Below are positions 37,059 through 46,374 of a DNA stretch of 64,000 nucleotides, piece by piece. Each line of letters opens with the position of its first letter. The stretch's first letter is position 1. The position numbers and the translations under genes were made by a program. The stretch covers positions 62,001-126,000 of the forward strand of contig JARLIK010000019.1 of the NCBI GenBank assembly GCA_031291755.1, in the 5' to 3' direction. The notes under the pieces are model-generated. The model did no database searches and was not told the DNA's origin. It was given only the letters and a program-made list of their open reading frames with translations. The DNA comes from Acidocella sp. GTDB taxonomy: Bacteria; Pseudomonadota; Alphaproteobacteria; Acetobacterales; Acetobacteraceae.

Positions 37059-38947
37059 ACATCGAAACATTCGACAATCGGCGCGGTGGCAATGTCGTTT
37101 ATAAGGCGTTGGCGCACCCTCTCGCGGCTGGGGCGCTGGCCCGGTTGGCGTTGAAGCTCAATAAGGCGGGCTCGACGGCGATATATGATCCGGACGGCAT
37201 TGCGGGCCCGTTGCTGGCGTTGAGTCCGGCAATCAATATCGAAGGTATTTATGTGCATGACACTCTGGCGGTGGGCGAGGCGCGTGGGAGCCATATTGCC
37301 CGTGCCCTGACCGAACTGCCGCATTCAAGCGCCGTCACAGTGCTTATTGCAGCGTTTGATGCCGGCCGGTTGGCTGCACGGATAAAAGCATTGTTGCCTG
37401 CGGCTTTGACTGTTGTGACGCTTGATGAAGTTAAGTTGCCAGAGCCCTTCATCACGAATGTTAAGCGCTATCTCGACCCGGTGAATTTTGCGACGAATTT
37501 TGTATTTTTTCGGGACGACGATCATTTTGCCACCCGTTTGACCACTGCCAATTACTGGGCGGGTTACGGTGCGCAAGCTGTCAAGTTTTTTCATCTTTTG
37601 TTTAACGATGCAGGGGTCGTTCTGGCGGAATGGGAGACGCCGGCACCACCAAAAGCAGGTGGCTTCATCATTGATAGCTGCGATGTCAGACACAGGTTTA
37701 ATCTTGGGCCATTTACTGGCCAGTTGTTTATTCATGCCGTCGGTGTGGCGGGGCATGATGTCGTTAAATATGCGCTTGATACTTACGCGACTGATAACGG
37801 TGCGTCATTATCGTGTACCCATGATGCCAATGCCTGGCCGTCGGAGAGGTTCGCTGGATTACCAGCGCCACGGCATGATGAAAAAGTCGTTTTATGGATT
37901 CAGAATAGTCACGCTGTCACGATTCCCGCAGGCGCATTGTCGCTTGATCGGATGGGGGCGGAGGTACCGGTCGCGCTGGACATCGAGATTCCGCCGTTTG
38001 CAACGTATCCGGTGGATGTTGCAAATTTATTTCCTGCCTTGCAGTGGCCAGCCCAAATTGAATTGCGGGCGGGGCGGCATTTGGTTAGGCCTCGCTATGA
38101 GGTCACCAGGAAAGGCCGGACGAGAATTGCACATATCAACGTTGAACGCAGTGATCTGCAATCCGATCCTGGCATCAAGACTCTCTCTCCGGCTTTAGGC
38201 CGCGGGTTTTTGTTGCCTTTCCCGATTCTGCCGCGCCGTAACTATAAAACAATTGTGCAGCCAACGCCGATGGCAATTTGCGAAATGAATATGCCGCTGC
38301 GGATCGATATATTTGACGCCGATGGCGTGAAGCTGGCGGAACATTATATGGGAGTGCTGACCCGTCATCATGATGTGGCAGTTGATCTAGATGATCTGCT
38401 GCCGCCCGAAGCGTTGTCAGAAGGCGGGCATGCCGAGCTTGTTTATGATTTTCGAGCAGGTGGAGACGCCAACGGTTGGTTACATGCGCTGTTCCGCTTT
38501 GAGGATCGGTTAAGTGGTCATGCGGCCGAGAGCAGTTTTGGCGCGCATATGTTCAATACGATCATGACCTATAAAGGCGAGCCGCAGTCCTACAATGGTC
38601 CGCCGCCGGGGCTTTCTACGCGCCTGTTCTTAAAGTTGGGGTTTTTGGGCCGCTCGAGTTTTTGCGTGCTGATATATCCTGCCTCGGCCGCCTGGAATGA
38701 AGTATCCAGTACGAAACTGGAGTTATATGACTCGGATGGCACATTGTTGGAGACGAAACCGCTTTCCGTTGTGTGCTCGGGTTCAGTGATTGTCCACCCA
38801 AGGGAGCATTTTGAGGAGGACAAAATCAAGGTTGCTGGCGAAGCAGGTTATATCCTCATCCGAGACGCCACCTGCCGGCTATTTGGCTTTCATGGGGTTA
38901 CCGACGGTGCCGGAAGTTTTTCCCTCGACCATATGTTCGGGTTCTAG
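37052..38947 (+). CDS. unrecognised 631-aa protein coupled to the ELM1-like gene
   Basis: I cannot assign a family. The protein has no signal peptide and no clear membrane segment. Residues 1-215 look like an alpha/beta domain with repeated hydrophobic strands ending in acidic residues (I-Y-D-P-D-G, V-V-T-L-D-E). Residues 215-631 are strand-rich with aromatic and proline residues, suggesting two or more beta-sandwich domains. It starts inside the ELM1-like gene (7-nt overlap), so the two likely work together. Given ELM1-like proteins' link to cell-surface sugar transfer, a role in surface polysaccharide assembly is a guess. A tRNA-Val gene on the other strand follows after about 20 nt. Confidence 0.7.
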   Translation: MLDIETFDNRRGGNVVYKALAHPLAAGALARLALKLNKAGSTAIYDPDGIAGPLLALSPAINIEGIYVHDTLAVGEARGSHIARALTELPHSSAVTVLIAAFDAGRLAARIKALLPAALTVVTLDEVKLPEPFITNVKRYLDPVNFATNFVFFRDDDHFATRLTTANYWAGYGAQAVKFFHLLFNDAGVVLAEWETPAPPKAGGFIIDSCDVRHRFNLGPFTGQLFIHAVGVAGHDVVKYALDTYATDNGASLSCTHDANAWPSERFAGLPAPRHDEKVVLWIQNSHAVTIPAGALSLDRMGAEVPVALDIEIPPFATYPVDVANLFPALQWPAQIELRAGRHLVRPRYEVTRKGRTRIAHINVERSDLQSDPGIKTLSPALGRGFLLPFPILPRRNYKTIVQPTPMAICEMNMPLRIDIFDADGVKLAEHYMGVLTRHHDVAVDLDDLLPPEALSEGGHAELVYDFRAGGDANGWLHALFRFEDRLSGHAAESSFGAHMFNTIMTYKGEPQSYNGPPPGLSTRLFLKLGFLGRSSFCVLIYPASAAWNEVSSTKLELYDSDGTLLETKPLSVVCSGSVIVHPREHFEEDKIKVAGEAGYILIRDATCRLFGFHGVTDGAGSFSLDHMFGF

Positions 38948-38966
38948 GCCGTTTGAGGGAGGCCAA

Positions 38967-39041
38967 TGGTGGGCGCGACAGGGATTGAACCTGTGACCCT
39001 TCGCGTGTGAAGCGAATGCTCTACCGCTGAGCTACGCGCCC
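38967..39041 (-). tRNA. tRNA-Val (CAC anticodon)
   Basis: Complete cloverleaf on the minus strand: acceptor GGGCGCG/CGCGCCC with discriminator A, D-arm GCTC/GAGC, anticodon stem TTCGC/GCGAA with loop TTCACAC, and T-arm ACAGG/CCTGT with loop TTCAATC. The anticodon CAC reads GUG valine codons. Unlike the CAU tRNA at 3.9 kb, the terminal CCA is encoded (38967-38969). It lies between two plus-strand genes. Confidence 0.95.
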
Positions 39042-39184
39042 GATTGGGGAGGCCATCGGATAGTCCTGCTGGGTTTATTTTGTCAACCTTCGGAGATCGA
39101 CTTGGCCTCGCGGAGACGTCATTTCGTGAACTTTGGAAAAGCGTCCCTATAATCAGAGGACAAAAGCTGGAGACCAAAAATATC

Positions 39185-40540
39185 ATGCTCAATCAGTTGG
39201 ACGGGTTTGCTTGGAACAAGTTCCATCGCAGGGCTTCCTTGGCTCTTGGACTAGGCTGGGGCATGGATGCTTTTGAAGTGGCGCTGATCGGCTCAATATT
39301 GGGCGTGTTGGGCCCGCTATGGCATTTAAGTGGCTTTGCACTCTCGGCCATTCTGGGGGCCTGGTTTGCCGGCATCATGCTGGGTGCACTCGGCTTTGGC
39401 GTTTTGGCTGATCGGTATGGCCGCCGGGCGATATTTCTGGCCAGCCTGATCATATATGGTGCGGCAACCTTTCTGACGGCGTTTGCCCCAGGGATTTGGA
39501 TATTGCTGCTTTTGCGATTTGTCGCGGGGGCCGGTGTGGGAGCTGAGTATTCGGCGGTGAATGCGGCGATCGCCGAGTTTATTCCCAGTGCCAAGCGCGG
39601 GTTCGCGGGCAGTTTTGTGATGAATTTCTGGTCGGTTGGCACATTGGTTGCGGCGATGCTGTCCTGGTTGGTTTTGTCGCTTTTACCGTTCGATTTTGGA
39701 TGGCGGATTATATTTGCCTGTGGCGGGGGCGTAGCGCTCGCCACCCTATGGCTGCGGCGGCAGCTGCCTGAGTCGCCCCGTTGGCTACTGGCGCAGGGCC
39801 GGGATGCCGAAGCTGAGTTGGTTATTCAGGCTATTGGCCGGGGTGACGTTCATCTGACCAAGCCGGGAGCTATCAAAGGGCGATTTTTACGGCGGATAAA
39901 AAGGGGCTTTCGGAGCGATTTACGGCCGCTGATTGCTCATCATAAGTCTGTATTGGCATTGGGGTGCGTTCTCGATTTTGCCGAGGCGGGAGGTTATTAT
40001 GGCCTGTTCGCCTTCCTGCCATTGGCCGTTCTGCCGAATCTGCATCTGACAGCAAAGGCGCTGCCGCCATTTTACATTGCGGGCAGTTTGGGGGCCTTGC
40101 TGGGTGGTGTCATGGTGAGCCTGCTATTGGACAGACTAGGCCGAAAACTGGTGGTGAGTTTCTGTTATGGTGCCACGGCTCTGGCTTGTCTGGGGTTTGC
40201 GGAATGGGTGAACGCTCAAATTTGGGTGTTGGCTGCTGGTTATGTCTTGGTAAATATGCTGGCGACGGCCAGTTGGGTTGGAGCTTATCCGACATTTTCC
40301 GAATTGTTTCCCACCCATTTGCGGGCGACCGGCATTGGAATATCGGTCGCGGTTGGACGTGTTGGCGCACTGATATCGCCATTTTTAATAGATTTTGCAG
40401 GCAAAATGGGGTTGGCTGCCGCTCTGGCAGTGCTCGCTGGTTTTTGGTTGATAGGATTTTTGGCCATGTTGGTGTGGTGGTTTGTTGGGGTTGAGGCGAA
40501 TGGCGTACCGCTTGAGCGGCTGAGCAAACTTCCGGCTTGA
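39185..40540 (+). CDS. MFS transporter, AAHS/sugar-porter type
   Basis: A 451-aa inner-membrane transporter with about twelve hydrophobic segments. The opening G-L-G-W-G-M-D-A-F-E-V-A-L is typical of aromatic acid:H+ and related symporters; the cytoplasmic loop G-V-L-A-D-R-Y-G-R-R-A lies between helices 2 and 3, and L-P-E-S-P-R-W-L closes the first half. The frame is open far upstream into the tRNA gene, but ATG 39185 gives the family N-terminus. The stop overlaps the TTG of the radical SAM fusion (TTGA), so transporter and enzyme probably act in one pathway, importing its substrate or exporting its product. Confidence 0.85.
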   Translation: MLNQLDGFAWNKFHRRASLALGLGWGMDAFEVALIGSILGVLGPLWHLSGFALSAILGAWFAGIMLGALGFGVLADRYGRRAIFLASLIIYGAATFLTAFAPGIWILLLLRFVAGAGVGAEYSAVNAAIAEFIPSAKRGFAGSFVMNFWSVGTLVAAMLSWLVLSLLPFDFGWRIIFACGGGVALATLWLRRQLPESPRWLLAQGRDAEAELVIQAIGRGDVHLTKPGAIKGRFLRRIKRGFRSDLRPLIAHHKSVLALGCVLDFAEAGGYYGLFAFLPLAVLPNLHLTAKALPPFYIAGSLGALLGGVMVSLLLDRLGRKLVVSFCYGATALACLGFAEWVNAQIWVLAAGYVLVNMLATASWVGAYPTFSELFPTHLRATGIGISVAVGRVGALISPFLIDFAGKMGLAAALAVLAGFWLIGFLAMLVWWFVGVEANGVPLERLSKLPA

Positions 40541-42225
40541 AGTTGCAGCGTGAAGGCAAGCTGCTGGTTTTCGGCGGCTGCTACAGTAACTTGCAGGCGA
40601 CGCAGGCGTTGTTTGATCAGGCGCGAAGTCTCGGAATTGCCGCTTCGAACATTATATGCACGGGCGATATCATTGCGTATGGTGCCGATGCACAGGCAAC
40701 TCTGGCACTGATCCGGCAGTCGGGCGTTGCCGTGGTGATGGGCAATTGCGAGGAAGCTCTCGGCTTGGAAGCGGACAATTGCGGCTGTGGATTTCCTCGA
40801 GGTTCGGCTTGTGATGTTCTGTCGGCGGCATGGTACGCGCACGCGGTGGCGGATATTGATGAGTCTGATCGGCATTATTTAGCGCATCAGCCGAAAAAAA
40901 TTGAAATTGAAACTGCTGGTAAGAAATTATTGTTTGTGCATGGCAATGTGGAGAGAATAAACGCGTTTGTTTTTCCATCGGCCAGTGATTTAGAGCTTGA
41001 TTATCAGTTGGAGATATCGGGATGCGATGCGGTGATCGCGGGGCATAGCGGTATCCCATTTACCAGGAACTTCGGGCGGAAAATATGGCATAATGCCGGT
41101 AGCATTGGGATGCCTGCGAATGACGGCACGCCGCGGGGCTGGTTTAGCATTATTGATGTCCATGACGGCGAAATCTCGATCGTAAGCCACCCTTTGATCT
41201 ACGATTATCGGGCCGCCGCAGACTCGATGCGGCGGGCTGAATTGCCAGAAGAATACGCTACGGCGCTCGAGACAGGCATTTGGCCCAGCCTGGATATCCT
41301 TCCGGCTGTTGACCGTTATTTCACGGGCATTCCATTTGAAGAGCGGGTGATGGCCGAGGAAATTCCCGCGGTTCAGATGCAGCGGCTGGAAAATTTGTGG
41401 GTGAACACCGGCAGTTTATGCAATCTGGCCTGCAGGAATTGCTTTATGGAAAGCACGCCTACCAATGATCGTTTGGATTATTTTGGGTTGAATGATTTTC
41501 AAACTGTTCTCGCGCAATTACCGGCGTCTGTGACCGAGGTGGGCTTCACCGGTGGTGAGCCTTTCATGAATCCCGACATTATGGCGATGTTGAATACTTG
41601 TCTTGCATCCGGACGGTGCGCGCTGGTTCTGACCAATGCCATGCGTCCGATGCAGCGCCATAAGACGGCGCTTGCGCGGTTGGTTGCAAATCACCCGGGC
41701 TGTTTGGCCGTAAGGGTCTCCTTGGACCATTACCAGCCGAGTCGCCATGACATTTTGCGCGGCGAGGGTAGTTTTAAGTCAAGTTTGGTGGGGTTGAAGC
41801 TGCTGGGGGAACTAGGTGTAAATTTGTCAGTCGCCGCGCGTACCCCTTGGGGTGAGACGGAGGCTATGATGCGCTCCGGATTCGCTGGATTGTTTGCGGA
41901 CCGGGAGATTGGCTTGGATGCCGATAATCCAAATGACCTGGTCCTATTTCCAGAGATGGATACTGATTCTCGAGAAACTATACACGTCACTGACCGGGCG
42001 CTTTCGTTGGTCGGGGACAATAACCCATTGATGTGCAAGAATTCCCGGATGGTGCTGCGGCGTAAGGGAGAGACTGGCGTCAGCTTCACGCCCTGCACGC
42101 TGCTGCCGGACGTCGATCTTGGCCCGTCTCTGGTTCAGGCTTCTGCCCCCATTACCCTGGCACACGCCCATTGCGGGCAGTTTTGCGTGTATGGCGGCGC
42201 CTCATGCGCAGGTGCCCCTGGTTAA
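40537..42225 (+). CDS. metallophosphoesterase-like domain fused to a radical SAM/SPASM-type enzyme
   Basis: A 562-aa two-domain protein. Residues ~9-220 follow the YfcE/MJ0936-type phosphoesterase pattern, but the first metal motif reads V-F-G-G-C-Y-S-N (canonical Gly-Asp-x-His lost at positions 14 and 16) and the last G-H-S-G lacks the final His. Asp44, Asn70, His135 and His170 remain, so one metal site may survive. Residues ~285-562 are a radical SAM domain: C-N-L-A-C-R-N-C (Cys295, 299, 302), the SAM motif G-G-E-P-F (339-343), and C-terminal cysteines 500, 520, 546, 550 and 557 that suit extra Fe-S clusters. The start is TTG, coupled to the MFS gene. The substrate is unknown; no precursor peptide gene is obvious nearby. 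Confidence 0.82.
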   Translation: MKLQREGKLLVFGGCYSNLQATQALFDQARSLGIAASNIICTGDIIAYGADAQATLALIRQSGVAVVMGNCEEALGLEADNCGCGFPRGSACDVLSAAWYAHAVADIDESDRHYLAHQPKKIEIETAGKKLLFVHGNVERINAFVFPSASDLELDYQLEISGCDAVIAGHSGIPFTRNFGRKIWHNAGSIGMPANDGTPRGWFSIIDVHDGEISIVSHPLIYDYRAAADSMRRAELPEEYATALETGIWPSLDILPAVDRYFTGIPFEERVMAEEIPAVQMQRLENLWVNTGSLCNLACRNCFMESTPTNDRLDYFGLNDFQTVLAQLPASVTEVGFTGGEPFMNPDIMAMLNTCLASGRCALVLTNAMRPMQRHKTALARLVANHPGCLAVRVSLDHYQPSRHDILRGEGSFKSSLVGLKLLGELGVNLSVAARTPWGETEAMMRSGFAGLFADREIGLDADNPNDLVLFPEMDTDSRETIHVTDRALSLVGDNNPLMCKNSRMVLRRKGETGVSFTPCTLLPDVDLGPSLVQASAPITLAHAHCGQFCVYGGASCAGAPG

Positions 42226-42267
42226 AACCTCTTGTGAACCTTGGCGGACCGTGCTGTTTGCGGTCCC

Positions 42268-43818
42268 ATGCAAGATGAAAAAATTCTGATCCTGGATTTC
42301 GGCAGCCAGGTAACACAGCTTATTGCCAGGCGCCTGCGTGAGTCAGGCGTGTATTGCGAGATTTGGCCGTTTAATGCGGATCCGGCTCGCATAGCGGCGT
42401 TCGGGGCCAAGGGATTTATCCTTTCCGGAGGGCCCGCCAGCGTTTCCGATGCCGGTTCACCACGCGCACCAGACATGGTGTTTTCCGCCGGCGTGCCGGT
42501 ATTGGGCATTTGTTACGGGCAGATGGTCATGTGCGCTCAATTGGGCGGTGATGTCCGTGGTGCGGATATTCGTGAATTTGGCCGGGCATACATTGATGTG
42601 GTCGAAAATTGTGCTTTGTTCGAAGGTGCTTGGGTGAAGGGAGCGCGCGAGCAGGTTTGGATGAGCCATGGCGATCATATTTCGGCACCTCCCCCCGGTT
42701 TTCGAACAGTTGCCGTAAGCGAAGGCGCGCCATTTGCACTCATTGCTGACGATGCGCGGCATTTTTACGGGCTGATGTTTCACCCGGAGGTGGTGCACAC
42801 GCCGCATGGTGCGCAACTGCTCCGTAATTTCACGCATAATGTCTGTGGACTTTCGGGCGGTTGGACAATGGCTGGCTTCAAGGAAGCCGAAAAAGCTAAA
42901 ATTCGCGCTCAGGTTGGAAATAGCAGAGTTGTTTGCGGCTTATCTGGCGGTGTTGATTCTTCGGTTGCGGCCGCTTTGATTCATGAGGCCATCGGCGATC
43001 AGCTAACCTGCATATTTGTGGATCATGGGCTATTGCGGGCGCATGAGGCTGAGCAAGTCGTGAAGGTCTTTCGGGATCAATTCAAAATCAATCTGATTCA
43101 TCGTGACGCTTCAGATTTATTTTTAGGCAAACTTGAAGGGGTTACTGACCCGGAACAGAAGCGGAAAATTATTGGTAAACTCTTCATTGACGTATTCGAT
43201 GAAGAGGCTGCTAAAATTGGAGGCGTCGAATTTCTTGCACAGGGAACCTTGTATCCTGATGTCATTGAGTCGGTAAGTGTGTTGGGCGGACCTAGCGTTA
43301 CGATCAAGTCGCATCATAATGTCGGCGGGTTGCCGGCGCATATGAAAATGCAATTGGTTGAGCCTCTGAGAGAACTTTTCAAGGATGAAGTGCGCGTGCT
43401 GGGCCACGAACTTGGATTGCCGGAAGCGATTGTTGGCAGGCATCCCTTCCCGGGACCTGGCTTGGCGATCCGCATTCTTGGAGCGGTAACCCGCGAGGCG
43501 GTGACGGTGTTACAGAAGGCTGATGCGATTTATCTGGAAGAAATTCGGTCGGCTGGCTTATACGATGCCATCTGGCAGGCTTTTGCTGTGCTGTTGCCGG
43601 TAAAATCTGTGGGGGTTATGGGGGATGGCCGGACTTATGATCAAGTATGCGCCCTGCGTGCCGTAACCAGTACCGATGGCATGACCGCCGATGTCTATCC
43701 GTTTGAGATGTCATTTCTCTCGCGTGTTTCCAACAGAATTGTCAACGAAGTGCGTGGTATTAACCGCGTTACTTATGACATTACCAGTAAGCCGCCTGGT
43801 ACGATTGAATGGGAATAA
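42268..43818 (+). CDS. guaA: GMP synthase (glutamine-hydrolysing)
   Basis: Converts XMP to GMP using glutamine and ATP. The 516-aa product has the class I glutaminase domain with nucleophile Cys82 in G-I-C-Y-G-Q-M and the later H-P-E-V, the ATP-pyrophosphatase loop G-L-S-G-G-V-D-S-S (about residue 228) and the C-terminal dimerisation domain ending K-P-P-G-T-I-E-W-E. The frame is open nine codons upstream; [12 protein letters not shown] is the family start. No clear ribosome binding site is seen. It follows the radical SAM gene by about 40 nt. Confidence 0.97.
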   Translation: MQDEKILILDFGSQVTQLIARRLRESGVYCEIWPFNADPARIAAFGAKGFILSGGPASVSDAGSPRAPDMVFSAGVPVLGICYGQMVMCAQLGGDVRGADIREFGRAYIDVVENCALFEGAWVKGAREQVWMSHGDHISAPPPGFRTVAVSEGAPFALIADDARHFYGLMFHPEVVHTPHGAQLLRNFTHNVCGLSGGWTMAGFKEAEKAKIRAQVGNSRVVCGLSGGVDSSVAAALIHEAIGDQLTCIFVDHGLLRAHEAEQVVKVFRDQFKINLIHRDASDLFLGKLEGVTDPEQKRKIIGKLFIDVFDEEAAKIGGVEFLAQGTLYPDVIESVSVLGGPSVTIKSHHNVGGLPAHMKMQLVEPLRELFKDEVRVLGHELGLPEAIVGRHPFPGPGLAIRILGAVTREAVTVLQKADAIYLEEIRSAGLYDAIWQAFAVLLPVKSVGVMGDGRTYDQVCALRAVTSTDGMTADVYPFEMSFLSRVSNRIVNEVRGINRVTYDITSKPPGTIEWE

Positions 43819-43822
43819 GGTT

Positions 43823-44461
43823 GTGAGCGATCTTAAAGTTACGATTATTCCGGTTACACCCTTCCAGCAAAATTGTGCGCTCATTTGGAATGCCGAGACT
43901 TTAAAAGGCGCAGTTATTGACCCTGGCGGCGATATTCAGAAAATAATGAAGGCGGTAAAATCTGCCGGTGTAACGGTTGAAACGATATTTTTGACCCATG
44001 GGCATTTGGACCACGCGGCGGGTGCCAATGAATTGGCAGAACTTATTGGGGCGCGTGTCGTTGGCCCACAGAAAGGCGATCAATTTTTATTGGATAGTTT
44101 ACCCGAGCAGGCCATCCGCTTTGGTGTTCATGGCTTAAAGGCCGTGAAGCCGGATCAATGGCTGGATGAAGGCGATAATATTTCAATAGGCGGCGAGAGT
44201 TTCGAGGTTTTGCATTGCCCTGGTCATACGCCGGGACATGTGGTGTTTGTCAGCCGGCATTTGAATTTTGGAATTTTTGGCGATGTTCTGTTTCGCAATT
44301 CAATTGGCCGTACCGATTTTGAATACGGAAATCACGAGGAATTGCTAGCTGCAATTTCAGGGAAAATTATGGTTTTGCCGGATGATTTTTGTTTTATATG
44401 TGGACATGGCGAAAGCTCGACAATCGGCGCGGAGCGTAAAAGCAATCCATTCATACGGTAA
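43823..44461 (+). CDS. MBL-fold metallohydrolase, glyoxalase II-like (YcbL type)
   Basis: A 212-aa metallo-beta-lactamase-fold hydrolase. The metal motif T-H-G-H-L-D-H is at residues 58-64, followed by H-C-P-G-H-T-P-G-H, G-D-V-L-F and a final C-G-H-G-E. This is the compact YcbL/GloB2 type, which may hydrolyse thioesters such as S-lactoylglutathione; activity is not proven by sequence. The start is GTG 43823, with GGGA 8 nt upstream; the frame is open far into guaA but that part is out-of-frame noise. It begins five bases after the guaA stop. Confidence 0.88.
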   Translation: MSDLKVTIIPVTPFQQNCALIWNAETLKGAVIDPGGDIQKIMKAVKSAGVTVETIFLTHGHLDHAAGANELAELIGARVVGPQKGDQFLLDSLPEQAIRFGVHGLKAVKPDQWLDEGDNISIGGESFEVLHCPGHTPGHVVFVSRHLNFGIFGDVLFRNSIGRTDFEYGNHEELLAAISGKIMVLPDDFCFICGHGESSTIGAERKSNPFIR

Positions 44462-44486
44462 AATTTATTTGTAAAGTGCAATAAAA

Positions 44487-46364
44487 ATGAACCGCAAAAC
44501 CCGCCGCGCAGAACGGCAGCATTCAAAGCATAGTGGATTGGGTCAAGTTGAACGAGAACAAAGATTATTCAGAGTCGCAACTCAATACCATCAATCGAAT
44601 AATATCGCAGAAGCGGTTGAATTTTATAAGCAGGTGCTGGCGATAAATCCCACCCATGATGCGAGCCTATTTGGGTTGGGCTTGATTTCAGGAAAAATGG
44701 GAAAAATTGATACTGCGATCCGCATGTTTGAGATGGCGGTTGCAGTGAATTCCGGTGAAGCTTCGTACCATCAGAGCTTAGGTAATGCGTATTTTCAGCA
44801 AAAAATATTTGATAAAGCCGAAGTTTGCTACAGGAACGCTGTTTCGTTGAAGCCTGAAGCCGCTGATGCTTGGAACAATTTGGGAGGAACGCTTGAGGCT
44901 TTAGGTCGTTTGGATGACGCAGTTGCATGCTATCGTAAGGCTTTGTTTGTGCAGCCGATTTATTACCAAGCTCTTAATAATTTAGGGAACATAATCGCCC
45001 AAAGATTGCTGCATGCTCTAGCGGAACCGGAGCAATGGGACGAGGTCATTGATTTATATCGTAGAGCTATTGAGCTGAATCCAAGCTTCGTAGAGGCATA
45101 TTCCAATATAGGTATCGCCTTGCGCGAAGTTGGCCGGTACGATGATGCATTGGATTATTATCGTCGTGCCATTCAGCTTGTCCCTGCATTTGCCGAAGCA
45201 CATTCTAATTGTGGAAATATCCATTCCGATACGGGAGAGTGGAATCAAGCGATTGAATGTTACGACACGGCGTTGGCGATAAACCCTGATTATTCAGAAG
45301 CGCATAATAATCGTGGTGTCGTATTGGCGATGCATAGAAAATTTGCGGAGGCAGCATCGTCCTTTCAAAAGGCTATTTTCCTGAAGCAAAATTATGCGGA
45401 AGCGCACGATAATTTAGCTGGGGTTCTTTTAGCAAAAGGTGATTTTTCGGCTGGGTGGCAAGAGTATGAATGGCGCTGGCAGACTCCATCCATGCTGCCG
45501 GCTAAGCGGAATTTCGCGCAGCCGGCTTGGCAAGGGGAGGCGGCTGAAGGGCAGACTTTGCTTATATATGCGGAGCAAGGTTTAGGCGATACATTACAAT
45601 TCTGCCGTTACGCTCAGCTTGCCGCCATGCGGGGGTTTCGAGTGGTCATGCAAGTGCAGCGTCCTTTAGTCAGGCTGCTGCATAGTGTGCCGGGAGTTGA
45701 TAAAATAATCAGCCAAGAGGAGGATGTTCCGGCATTTGATAAGCATATTGCGCTGATGAGCTTGCCAAGGGTCGTTGGTACAGCGCTGGAAACGATCCCC
45801 TCAATGGTATCTTATATTGAGGCTGATGAAACGGCAGTGGCTATTTGGCGAGAACGCTTGTCTTGTGTGGCCCCCGATGAGTCGCGGATTGGATTGGTGT
45901 GGGCGGGCAACGCACACAAAAATTCTGCACCTCTAAGAGCGATTGATAGGCGACGGTCAATAAGTCCGGATGAGCTTCTATTGCCGTTGCTGAGTGTTAA
46001 AGACTTGCAATTTGTTAGCCTCCAAAAGATTGGACCGGCGGCACCGAAAAATTTTCCGATGATTGATCTAATGGATGAAGTATCTGATTTTGCAGACACG
46101 GCTGCTCTGATTAAAAACCTTGATCTTGTTATCTCTGTTGATACAGCTGTTGCGCATCTTGCAGCAGCGCTCGGCAAACCGGTTTGGCTGTTGAATCGTT
46201 TTGATTCCTGCTGGCGTTGGCTAAATGGCCGGCGTGACAGCCCATGGTACCCCACCCTGCGCCTTTACACACAGCTTGAGCCAGGTAATTGGGAACCGGT
46301 TATAGCCGAGATTGTCCACGATCTGCAGCTAAGAAAATTTAAAAACCCGGATATTCTCCAGTAG
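44487..46364 (+). CDS. TPR protein with glycosyltransferase-9-like C-terminal domain
   Basis: A 625-aa protein. Residues ~20-330 are seven to eight tetratricopeptide repeats (e.g. A-W-N-N-L-G-G-T-L-E-A-L-G-R; A-Y-S-N-I-G-I-A-L-R-E-V-G-R). Residues ~355-620 resemble the ADP-heptose:LPS-type (GT9/GT41-like) fold: Y-A-E-Q-G-L-G-D-T-L-Q-F-C-R-Y, G-L-V-W-A-G-N and the late S-V-D-T-A-V-A-H-L-A-A-A-L-G-K-P-V-W segment. Such proteins occur beside motility or surface-sugar genes in Alphaproteobacteria. Codon use is slightly more AT-rich than in the neighbours. It ends 10 nt before the convergent ppk1. Confidence 0.85.
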   Translation: MNRKTRRAERQHSKHSGLGQVEREQRLFRVATQYHQSNNIAEAVEFYKQVLAINPTHDASLFGLGLISGKMGKIDTAIRMFEMAVAVNSGEASYHQSLGNAYFQQKIFDKAEVCYRNAVSLKPEAADAWNNLGGTLEALGRLDDAVACYRKALFVQPIYYQALNNLGNIIAQRLLHALAEPEQWDEVIDLYRRAIELNPSFVEAYSNIGIALREVGRYDDALDYYRRAIQLVPAFAEAHSNCGNIHSDTGEWNQAIECYDTALAINPDYSEAHNNRGVVLAMHRKFAEAASSFQKAIFLKQNYAEAHDNLAGVLLAKGDFSAGWQEYEWRWQTPSMLPAKRNFAQPAWQGEAAEGQTLLIYAEQGLGDTLQFCRYAQLAAMRGFRVVMQVQRPLVRLLHSVPGVDKIISQEEDVPAFDKHIALMSLPRVVGTALETIPSMVSYIEADETAVAIWRERLSCVAPDESRIGLVWAGNAHKNSAPLRAIDRRRSISPDELLLPLLSVKDLQFVSLQKIGPAAPKNFPMIDLMDEVSDFADTAALIKNLDLVISVDTAVAHLAAALGKPVWLLNRFDSCWRWLNGRRDSPWYPTLRLYTQLEPGNWEPVIAEIVHDLQLRKFKNPDILQ

Positions 46365-46374
46365 CTATCGTAAT

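Noticed and set aside
43691-43822. Upstream extension of the MBL hydrolase frame
   Set aside because: This part runs through guaA in another frame; the GTG at 43823 gives the family N-terminus.
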